Source: Apostichopus californicus (taxonomy: Eukaryota; Echinodermata; Holothuroidea; Aspidochirotida; Stichopodidae). Taken from it: a stretch of DNA of 29,810 bases. Shown here in pieces: positions 10,401 through 17,349 of the stretch (position 1 is its first letter; every line of letters begins with the position of its first letter). The DNA is taken from positions 7,403-37,212 of the forward strand of contig JAIPMN010031318.1 in assembly GCA_020650975.1 (NCBI GenBank), read 5' to 3'. The notes below the pieces were generated by a model. That model was not told where the DNA came from. It saw only the letters and a program-made list of their open reading frames with translations, and made no database searches. A program made the position numbers and the translations under genes.

Positions 10401-13351
10401 GGTTTGAAATCAACAGCAGGTCGATGGTTAGGTGCAGCCCAGTCAATTTTTCACTCCTTATATCTGGCCCATTCATTCAAAACGGTTGCCCACCCCGGCT
10501 ATACGGTGATCTTGCGATGCTAACGGCATGTTCTTTTAATGGATAACAGTTAAGATGTTCTCTCGGATTTAGCTTTTCGTTTCAGTTCCTTCCCTTTTGA
10601 CCATGTGATTTCATCGATGGTTTGATGAGAGTTCGCATTAAGTTATGGTGAGGGGAATGCGCAAAGTTATCAAACAGCAGCATACTTGCTAGCCATGGGA
10701 GATCTAGAAGTTGGTTTCTCATTAATACCTGCCTTATGCTACAAATACTGACAGTTAATTATTTACCCTCAGTTGCATGGACTTTCTAAATTTTAGAGAT
10801 ATAGAAACCAAGGTCTCCAGCAGTAATTTCGTTTTGTGTCCATTTGCCAAAATGAAATAATACATGTTTTTTGTTCTGCTTTAGACACAAAGCCAAGAGA
10901 TAAACCAATTCCAAGCTCCACAGCAAGTCCAGCTGCACCAGAGTTTCAGAAATCTGTCGAAGAAAACCTTTTGTAAGTTTACCGTCAATGTACGTAAGCA
11001 TTTTAATGTGTTTTGACATGAACTTGCATTGCTTTGAGCATCAACAGAATTGACATGAAATATATCTACAATCAGTTTGTTTCCAGAAAACAGCAAAAAT
11101 ATCAGCTGTAGTTTAACACATTTCATATCTGGCAGCCACATATACTAGTGGAGAAAGCCAGTGGCATTCCAGTTACATGCAGACTGCAAGAAAGTAAAGT
11201 TCACTTGACTATGTTTACATTAGCTTAAAACTCAATTTATAAAATTAAATTTTCCAAAACATTGGCAGCTGCATTTTTGAAAAGTTTGAACTAGCTAAGT
11301 CTTAACAAAAAGAGTACAAGATCAGCAACATAAAATCAAAAGTATGGAGTTTTAAAAATTCCAGACACTTGCACATTATTTTAAATTTGAAAATATTCAA
11401 ACCTGGAGCTGGTAACAAAACATGCTTGGCAGTCAACATTTTACATATTTCTGAACCTTGACAAACATCAACTCAAGACTAAATAATTAACCTAAGGACA
11501 GATTTAAGCTCATTCTAGATACACTTGCTTTTATTGGTGGTCATTTTAGATGTGGGAAAAGCATGCGATACTCTCGAATATAAAGCCTAGCTTTTCTGTT
11601 AGGCTAGGGCTTTTAACTTACGAATGCTACATTGCATTACTGTTCATGCCATTACTTGATTCACCTGACCGTAACACGTTGCTCCCCAACATGGACAATT
11701 CAATTTGACAGTGTAACTTGGGTCTTTATTTACCCACATCATTTAAGTTTCTATAATGTGACACCATCCTTCATAGCAGATATCATTGTAACCCTGATAT
11801 GTGTGTTAATAAGTTTATCTTGTGAAATTAGCGATTGCAAAAAAAACGGATATGACATGGTTAAATTTTTAACAGGAACAGTCAGAATCCTTAAAGTGTA
11901 AACACAATATGTAGTCAGAGAAATATATCACCTCTGTCATCCATCACCCTCCCCCCCCAATCAACTAGCCCTCACTCACACCCACCCATGATACACTTCC
12001 TGCCCCCACCCCCTCCCACATAAATCCCTTCCTCACCCAATACCTCTCATACACAATATTTTACTAGCTGTTAATTTTAAATTTTTCATCAGAAAATTCC
12101 TGGAACAGACAGATGTAGAAGAAATGCCTGTATTCCAACTGAACCAGATGTCTGAAGGGGAGAGGGTATTTGTGGAGAATAAAGCTAGAGAACTTGGACT
12201 TGAAGCCAGATATGTTCAAAAGGTATTTATTTGGGCACCAATATTGAGAGATTTATGCAGACAATTCTCCTCTTTACTACAGCATAATTGCTTCCAAACT
12301 TAAAGAAGTTTACAGACCATTATAAGGATGGGAATCACAGTGGCATGCAAAGGATTTAGATCCACCCAAAACAATACGGTCATGGTTTTGCCATTTCTTG
12401 ACAAATTCACTATTCGGAGTACCAAAAAGTGCAAAACTTCATGGCCAATGCTTGAGAACCAGAGGTAGCAGCCAGTGGCAGAGTTAGGGGTATTGGTCAG
12501 GGGGGCGAGAATTGTCTGTAGGGGCGCTTTCGACACTATCTAAGTCGAGCGCCACCACAGGTTGGCGCGGACAGTACAGAAATTTTTGAGTAAAGATACT
12601 CCCTAGATCGCCGGAAATGACCCTTTCCGGGCCTTGCTTATTGCAGATGAACGAAGAATAAATAGGTGTCATCGCCATTTGTGACAACTCAGAAGTTTAT
12701 TTGGGTGTTGAAAGTACATGCGCTTCATCACAATCCCTGTGGTAAAGACCGCCGTTAGAGCATTTTGTCAGAAAATTACACCAACAAAATGTGACAAATG
12801 TCAATAGGTAGATGAGATTGCAATAAAACATTCAATGATCGCGAATAAGTAAAAAGTGGTAAAAAGCAGCAGTCCATTTGAGTCCATCAGGGGGGGGCAT
12901 CTGCTCCCCTGACTGTATGGGCGCCCCGCCACTGGTTGCAGCATCACATAGAAAACATTTCCATGAACATTGCTTTTGAGCTTACTACTATTTTCAATGC
13001 TGTGATTGTCGTTCATAAAACTTTTTCATGTGATGACACCCAACGTTTGGTTGTTCGTGCAGTTAACAATGATTTTTTTCAAGTTGGTTGCTGCAATAAT
13101 TGTCGAGTAAATATAGTTTTGTTGACCTGTCAATCCAAAGTCTGGTTAAAAGCGTACTTTCTAATTATCCACATTTATTCAAGTTATTCATCACATCATG
13201 ATACTTCACTGGTAATGTTAGATATTAGTTACTTCGATCAAGTTCAATGAAGAAACTTAGTTTGCAGTCTTACTGCAATACTTGATGATGATTCTTGCAG
13301 ATGGATGAGAAGTGTCTTCGCATTGGAAAGAAGAAAACTCCAGATGAATAG
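1437..13351 (+). CDS. FKBP6: FKBP6/Shutdown-like HSP90 co-chaperone, 14 coding exons, complete
   Basis: Exons: 1437-1478, 2432-2516, 3289-3404, 3639-3686, 3855-3978, 4712-4801, 5229-5360, 5924-6015, 6843-6902, 8548-8745, 9845-10025, 10885-10972, 12093-12222, 13301-13351. All introns are GT-AG and phases match throughout, giving 478 residues. Residues 1-97 are an acidic extension. Residues ~100-222 are an FKBP domain: Tyr141, Asp153 and Tyr198 of the FKBP12 pocket are kept, but the Phe36, Trp59, His87 and Phe99 equivalents are Met152, Met175, Cys203 and Met215, so isomerase activity is probably lost, as in known FKBP6/Shutdown. Residues ~240-385 are TPRs with clamp residues Lys242, Asn246, Asn292, Lys322 and Arg326 (HSP90 EEVD binding). 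The family acts in the germline cytoplasm in piRNA loading of PIWI proteins. At 478 residues it is longer than human FKBP6 (~327) and close to fly Shutdown (~455). An in-frame stop at 1392-1394 precedes the start if the 5' end is unspliced. Confidence 0.93.
1479..2431 (+). other. FKBP6-like intron 1
   Basis: Contains a cluster of CCTAA/TTAGG-like words in both orientations (1535-1620) and two C-rich tracts (about 1905-1960 and 2185-2220). The short open frames here are low-complexity and not credible genes. Confidence 0.6.
2432..2516 (+). CDS. FKBP6: FKBP6-like exon 2
   Basis: Encodes residues 15-42 plus one base of codon 43. The stretch is Glu-rich and has no domain I recognise. The acceptor is CACAG at 2427-2431 and the donor GTAAGA. 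The 1-base overhang joins in frame to exon 3. Confidence 0.75.
3289..3404 (+). CDS. FKBP6: FKBP6-like exon 3, acidic segment
   Basis: Encodes residues 43-81 and ends in a Asp/Glu/Ser-rich run (GSDDEEDESDPEEDS). It is likely disordered. The acceptor is ATCACAG and the donor GTAAAC, leaving phase 0. Confidence 0.8.
3639..3686 (+). CDS. FKBP6: FKBP6-like exon 4, 48-nt cassette with duplicated acceptor
   Basis: Encodes 16 residues (82-97, Ser/Asn-rich). It is phase 0 at both ends, so skipping it keeps the frame. The acceptor lies in a 10-bp direct repeat (TCATCTGGAG twice, 3629-3648). Only the AG ending the first copy (3637-3638) gives an open frame. Confidence 0.65.
3855..3978 (+). CDS. FKBP6: FKBP6-like exon 5, start of FKBP domain
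   Basis: Encodes residues 98-138. It includes the LRKKMEDIS helix typical of the region just before the FKBP domain in FKBP6, then the first beta strands (GGVWKMVVNNGTG). The donor GTAAGT leaves phase 1. Confidence 0.92.
4137..4200. repeat. Imperfect GT/GC dinucleotide tract
   Basis: Alternating purine-pyrimidine run of TG, CG and TATG words. It directly abuts a short inverted-repeat element. Confidence 0.85.
4206..4362. mobile_element. Candidate 157-bp MITE with TGTA flanks
   Basis: Ends are TTCTGACCGAGGAC (4206-4219) and GTCCTCGGTCTGAA (4349-4362), inverted with one mismatch. Both flanks read TGTA (4202-4205, 4363-4366). An extra GGTCCTCGG lies inside at 4239-4247. It is in intron 5 of the FKBP6-like gene. 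The superfamily is not assigned. Confidence 0.55.
4712..4801 (+). CDS. FKBP6: FKBP6-like exon 6, FKBP domain
   Basis: Encodes residues 139-168 plus one base of codon 169 (VHYNSYLEY...MDSTR...FILGK). It aligns with the VHYTG...FDSS part of FKBP12. The pocket Phe is Met152, while Asp153 is kept. Confidence 0.95.
5229..5360 (+). CDS. FKBP6: FKBP6-like exon 7, FKBP domain core
   Basis: Encodes residues 169-212, including EVIEGMELAISTMKQGE and APEFAYGRYG followed by IPPDS. This is the most diagnostic FKBP exon. The pocket Trp is Met175 and the His87 equivalent is Cys203, which fits a non-catalytic FKBP6-type domain. Confidence 0.96.
5924..6015 (+). CDS. FKBP6: FKBP6-like exon 8, end of FKBP domain and TPR entry
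   Basis: Encodes residues 213-243. The last FKBP strand (ILMEIELISF) is followed by the linker into TPR helix A. Lys242, the first carboxylate-clamp residue, is near the end. Confidence 0.94.
6843..6902 (+). CDS. FKBP6: FKBP6-like exon 9, first TPR helices
   Basis: A 60-nt phase 0/0 exon encoding residues 244-263 (EGNRFFKQNEIRKAENKYVK). This matches the family's GN..F...F..A...Y TPR1 signature. Asn246 is a clamp residue. Confidence 0.92.
7012..7090. repeat. Low-complexity (A)TTCATTGATCAA-rich tract
   Basis: Repeated ATTCATTGAT, TGATCAAT and TTCATTCATT words in intron 9. A related, more degenerate tract lies at about 7675-7800. Nothing else is recognised between 6903 and 8049. Confidence 0.6.
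8050..8443. mobile_element. Candidate hAT-like non-autonomous element
   Basis: Left end CAGGGGGGTAAGAAGC and right end (reverse complement) CAGGGGGTAGGAGCAC. Flanking octamers GGTAAAGT and GGTGATGT agree at 6 of 8. The interior has G-rich AGTGGGGG blocks at both ends. It lies in intron 9. Confidence 0.45.
8548..8745 (+). CDS. FKBP6: FKBP6-like exon 10, TPR core
   Basis: Encodes residues 264-329. It contains CLNIALTSIKLGQ and ALEIDPQSDKALYRLAK, the second TPR and the start of the third. Clamp residues Asn292, Lys322 and Arg326 are all present. Phase is 0 at both ends. Confidence 0.96.
8746..9844 (+). other. FKBP6-like intron 10
   Basis: I see no exon, repeat or RNA gene. Composition is slightly more GC-rich around 9330-9720 without a recognisable reading frame. 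Confidence 0.4.
9845..10025 (+). CDS. FKBP6: FKBP6-like exon 11, last TPR and capping helix
   Basis: Encodes residues 330-389 (GFRLIKEFDRAEFYLTRASKL, then a long basic helix ending SYSRMFKDMN). It matches the final TPR and C-terminal helix of FKBP6, near where human FKBP6 ends. The donor GTGAGC leaves phase 1. Confidence 0.95.
10128..10498 (+). mobile_element. hAT-like non-autonomous element, copy 1
   Basis: Ends CTGGGGTGGGCAACC and (reverse complement) CCGGGGTGGGCAACC, of the CAGGGGTGGGCAAC type common in hAT elements. Flanking octamers CTATTTGG (10120-10127) and CTATACGG (10499-10506) agree at 6 of 8. It is the same family as 20147-20510, in reverse orientation. It lies in intron 11 of the FKBP6-like gene. 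Confidence 0.88.
10885..10972 (+). CDS. FKBP6: FKBP6-like exon 12, C-terminal extension
   Basis: Encodes residues 390-418, Pro/Ser/Ala-rich linker (DTKPRDKPIPSSTASPAAP). The acceptor TTTAG and donor GTAAGT are good, and both phases fit their neighbours. I recognise no domain. Confidence 0.85.
10973..12092 (+). other. FKBP6-like intron 12
   Basis: No gene is seen. A C-rich tract runs from about 11945 to 12035. Confidence 0.5.
12093..12222 (+). CDS. FKBP6: FKBP6-like exon 13, C-terminal extension
   Basis: Encodes residues 419-462. It looks helical (FLEQTDVEEMPVFQLNQ, then ERVFVENKARELGLEARYV). The extension is absent from human FKBP6. Phase joins exon 12 (2+1) and exon 14 (0). Confidence 0.85.
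12473..12934. mobile_element. hAT-like element with CAGTGGC termini
   Basis: Starts CAGTGGCAGAGTTAGGGG and ends GGGCGCCCCGCCACTG. Flanking octamers GTAGCAGC (12465-12472) and GTTGCAGC (12935-12942) agree at 7 of 8. CAGTGGCGGA-type ends with 8-bp duplications are known for non-autonomous hAT elements. There is no transposase. It lies in intron 13 of the FKBP6-like gene. Confidence 0.85.
13301..13351 (+). CDS. FKBP6: FKBP6-like exon 14, stop codon
   Basis: Encodes residues 463-478 (MDEKCLRIGKKKTPDE) and the TAG stop at 13349-13351. The acceptor is TCTTGCAG. Its second half is the first copy of a 56-bp tandem repeat that continues through the 3' UTR. Confidence 0.8.
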   Translation: MDEKCLRIGKKKTPDE

Positions 13352-13557
13352 TTTACACCCCTTGATGCATCTCAGATATTGGAAGAAGAGGACTCAAGAG
13401 AAATTGCTTACACCCCTTGATGCATCTCAGTTATGGAAAGAAGAGAACTCCAGAGGAATAGCTTAAACCCCTTGATGCATCTCAGTTATTGAAAGAAGAG
13501 GACTCGAGAGGAATAGCTTACACCCCTTGATGTATCTCAGTTATTGAGAAGCAAGCA
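13322..13557 (+). repeat. 56-bp tandem repeat overlapping FKBP6-like stop codon, 4 copies
   Basis: Units start at 13322, 13378, 13433 and 13488, with a fifth fragment from 13543. Each carries GAAAGAAGA-like, CTC(C/A/G)AGA and CACCCCTTGATG-type blocks. Unit 1 spans the last 9 codons and stop. Units 2-4 lie in the presumed 3' UTR. Confidence 0.9.
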
Positions 13558-13905
13558 AGTTTAGTGGCTGATAGATCTTGCATTCCAGATCAGGGTATAA
13601 ACTGGATGAACTCTGATGGTTTTAATGTGTTTCCAAACACATTACTGCCCAAAATGGCGACAAACCAAGTTGTGATGTTTGGATGGATTCAGATTTTCAC
13701 ATTGTGGATTGCTGTGTAGATTTGGCAGACCAAATTTGTGTTGGGGTTAAAATCTATAGTGGAGATGATAAATCAGATAACAAGTGTACAGCACACCTTT
13801 CGTTTGAAGGACGGGACTTTTGTACAGTTGTTTTACAGTCTCATTTTATATACCATTTCTGTCAAAACTTTGAATGGTCAGGGGCTACAATGAAAATGTT
13901 TTACG

Positions 13906-14939
13906 GTGACATCTCTATGTTCCGACGTCTCTATGTTCTGACGACTCTATGTTCCAACAAAAAGAAAAAAATCGGAGCAATTTTTTTTATCCAAAAATTT
14001 GTTTGTACCAAGAACAGTAGTTTTGCGACCCCAATATTTTTGAGACCAAAATTTTTTCACGAAAAAAAAAAAAATGTGACCCAAAGTTTGTTATGACCCA
14101 AACAGTGCTTGCGACTCGAAATTTTATGGTACTCAAGTTTTTTGGGACCAAAATCGTTTTTTGGGACCAAAATCATTTTTTTTGGGGGGGGGGGGCAGCG
14201 GCCTGCACAAATAGGGGCAATAGCCATGCCCCGCTCAACCTCGGGGCTCAGTCGGGGGAATTTGAAAACAAATTAAGAAAATGGTGGGGAAGGGATGCCA
14301 GTCAGGGGAATTGGGTACTTAGCCCCACCACCCATGAAATCGTGCAGATATCACTGGCGGAAACCTGAAAATTGTTAGGGTCCTAATTTGTTTCGGACCA
14401 TAATTTTTAGGGCTGTGTTTTTGGTTTATAGTCTTGTATCATGGTCGTCGATGTATGTACCTTTTGATTTTGCTTTACATACCTCCTTTAGTGCAACTTA
14501 ATATACTGAAACATTTTACTGGCTTTTTCTCTTACCGTATATTCTTACCTTTTGATTTTCATGTTTATATCTTTTTCGTGCAAATATACAAACAAAAATT
14601 GTGCTGCGACGCTTGCAGTCTTCTTTGTTGGTCCCAAAGTTTGGTCCAAAGAATTTTTGTCCACAAAATTTGAAGTACAAACAAATTTCAGGTCACAAGC
14701 AATTTTTGGTCACAAGCACTGTTTGGGTCACAACAAATTTTGGGTCACACTTTTTTTTTGGGGGGGGGGGGAAAAGATTTTGGTCCCAAAAACTTTGGAC
14801 CAAAAAAATGTTGGTCACAAAAAAATTTGGGTCTGGAAACTTGTTTTCTTGGTACAAACGATTTTTTGGATAAAATAAAGTTGTCCCGAATTATTTCTTT
14901 TTGTCGGAACATAGAGACGTCGGAACATAGAGATGTAAC
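13906..14939. mobile_element. Foldback-like inverted-repeat element, ~1.03 kb
   Basis: Outer ends are GTGACATCTCTATGTTCCG and, inverted, GTTACATCTCTATGTTCCG. The left end has three 16-bp subunits (ACxTCTCTATGTTCYG) and the right end two. Inward, both arms (to ~14195 and from ~14620) consist of degenerate GGGACCAAAATTTT / GGTCACAA words. Two T8-9G12 runs (ending 14195 and 14771) are in direct orientation. No transposase is seen. A target duplication is not clear. Confidence 0.75.
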
Positions 14940-16847
14940 CCGTTTTTCAAGCTATTAACCCTGATAGAATGAACTCATCCCTTGACACAACAGCTAGCTT
15001 AATTGGATTTAAAGCACCAAAATCTTGATCAAGAGCTAAATTACCCAACGGATGCTAGTTTTAGTTCACATGGACATCATTTTGAAGTATTCTCAATTAA
15101 ACTTTTATCAGTAACATTCCAAAGAAAACGTAAAGGTGACAAATGTGTTTTCTTTTTTCGATTAGGCCAGTTTGTATATTCTTATAACGTTTTAATGGCT
15201 TCCCATATTTATCATATCCTTTCTGTTCAAGGAAAGTTTGAAATATCCTTCTTAAAGGAAGGATGAGTAGATATCAAAGTTATCAGGAACAGTCTGACAA
15301 TTGTTTTAATATTTTCATGCTGCTTCTGTAGTGAGGAGACTTTATAGTGCTCGAGTCACCTTATCATCATAATTATATCGCGTGAAAACTTGCTAGATAT
15401 TATTTATATTCATATCTATTACCATAATATCACTAAAAAAAATCTAAACAGCCAAAGATATAACAAAAATACATTGTAAATAGTTTACTTTTGTTTATAC
15501 TTGTTTTTCTTTCTGATCATTTTTTTTTTGCATGAATAAAAGAAGAAAATACATAATTTCAACTAAAACTTGTCTCTTATCTTCCAATAATTTCCGTATC
15601 TTGTTTGCTGTATGGAAATATTCTTCACTTACATAAAATGTAAAATGTACTTTTCTTGATCCTTGGCATAAAAATGGAACAAAGATGGCAACCGTTGCTA
15701 TTTCCTTGTAAGTCCTTTCAGATGTATCATTCCCAACCTTATTAGTGTTTTTTATATTTTTTCTACTGATCAATCCTTCCACACTGATATCACCATTGCA
15801 AAAAAAATAGCCAAAAGAATAACCTCTTGTCCAATGTAACATCCCAGAGTTCATCAATATATAATAACACTTACATAAGCCTCTACTTCTGTCCTCAGAA
15901 TGGTTAATATTCCAAAGGGGAAAATTACACTATGTATGTGTTGCAAAGTCTGAGCATGGTTCAATGCTACCAAGCAGCAACAACATGGACTGGGGTAAAT
16001 TTGTGGCGATGAGATGGAGACCAGAGGTGTTTCTACCATGGTCAATAGTGATACAGAGGAGCTTGTCAAATCATTTTGAACTCATTTAGACACTTTGAGA
16101 GGATGTCTTATAGGGAGGATTTTATTCTTGATATGCTATAGCCCCCTAGCCCCCCCCCCCCCCCAAGGAAAAGGAACATTTCAGTGCTAGTATTGTGTCT
16201 TCAGCTATTCCAGATTTCAAGGTTCAAACATTCACCTTTAGAATGTTTTAACTCTCTGCAATGCTCCATTAATGCTAAGCTGACAAGGATGTCCGTTCCT
16301 CACTGCAGGCCTAAATGTTAATGTTAAACTATTGTTTTCTCAATTTTAAAAACTTGATCACAACACATTCTTTTGACTTCATATATACGACAGAACACCA
16401 CTGGATGATGACACTGGGTGCCGTTCGTCCTTGACAAATGTGTAAATGCAGTGAAAAGATGTCTTTAGAGGCCATAAAACTCTTCTTTGTGTTCTTATTG
16501 AGTTTTGTGTTGCAGTCTGTTAGACTTTGTAGTCCAGTCACTGTAATTGTTGAACCTCAGATATCAAAATTGGTCTTGTAATAAGAACCTGGACTGATAG
16601 CAGTGTTGTTTTGAACGGTCTACATTTCAAAATTAATGTCATGAAAATCATCATCTGAAGCGAGTAATCCTCAACGTCTGGAAATAATAACAAGGGTCCT
16701 CTGGGTAAGTACTTGTGAGAAAATCTTGGAGCCGTTTAAGCATTACTGGTGACCTTTAAGCACACAACATCTACACAAAGAACCCCACTGGTACAAAACC
16801 AGATGCCCTCTTTCCGAGAACTCTTCCTATTGCCGGTCCTGCACAAC

Positions 16848-16853
16848 TTTATT
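16848..16853 (-). terminator. Candidate poly(A) signal AATAAA for TRMT2A
   Basis: AATAAA on the minus strand, 73 nt past the stop codon. The position fits a short 3' UTR. No transcript evidence is available from sequence alone. Confidence 0.5.
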
Positions 16854-16925
16854 TTCAATGGCGCACTGAGGGGGTTTACCAAATCGTATCAGGGTTTGGT
16901 CTACCGAATATGGTCGGATTTGGGA

Positions 16926-17349
16926 TCACTCTGCATCTACTTCATCTTTTATCTCTGCCTCTTTCACATCATCGACAGTGCCCTCTGTCACCTCAGGATT
17001 CACAGACTTGTCCTCTTGTTGGTTCTGGGATTCTGCTGTAGTTTGTCCCTCACTGAGTGGAGCAGGCCTTTCATTTCCTGCAGTCTGTTCTGTAGGAGTA
17101 GTATCTTCACCTGTGATGGGTCTTTCATTACCGACAGGTTCTTCACTTTGGTCGATGGACCCTTCACTGGTGGCGGGTACCTCACTGCTGTCACTGATAG
17201 AATCCTCCTTGCTGTCACTGATAGAATCCTCCCGCTGAAACAGTAAGATTAGCTCACAGTGCTTGGAGTGTGGGAAGAGATCAACAGGTACAGCCTTGGT
17301 TAGTCTAAAAGGAGTTCCTCTATATCGTATTGACACTGGCCGACATAGG
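16926..17349 (-). CDS. TRMT2A: TRMT2A terminal exon with acidic tail
   Basis: Encodes LCRPVSIRYRGTPFRLTKA, VPVDLFPHSKHCELILLFQ, then 100 residues rich in Glu, Ser, Thr and Asp, ending at TGA (16926-16928). The conserved catalytic fold ends at about codon 423. The tail begins with a duplicated 8-residue unit (REDSISDS, KEDSISDS). Confidence 0.93.

Larger units (their letters stand above)
13352..16925. other. Convergent intergenic region
   Basis: Lies between the stop codons of two convergent genes. It holds the FKBP6-like 3' UTR repeats, the foldback-like element (13906-14939), plus-strand AATAAA hexamers at 14874-14879 and 15535-15540 that could end the FKBP6-like transcript, and a C-run at 16147-16163. 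A 120-codon minus-strand open frame (15495-15857) matches nothing I know. Confidence 0.6.

Noticed and set aside
13683..14368. Open frames of 91-137 codons on the plus strand
   Set aside because: They run into the foldback-like element and its low-complexity words. They lack domain signatures and code-like composition.
14434..14958. Several overlapping open frames in the right arm of the foldback-like element
   Set aside because: Three frames are open at once because the sequence is built of repeated GGTCACAA/TTTTGG words. There is no protein signal.
15495..15857. 120-codon minus-strand open frame between the two genes
   Set aside because: No motif or family recognised and no flanking splice or transposon context. 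It is most likely chance in AT-rich DNA.
16749..17246. 165-codon plus-strand open frame
   Set aside because: It is antisense to the terminal TRMT2A exon, whose minus-strand reading is strongly supported.
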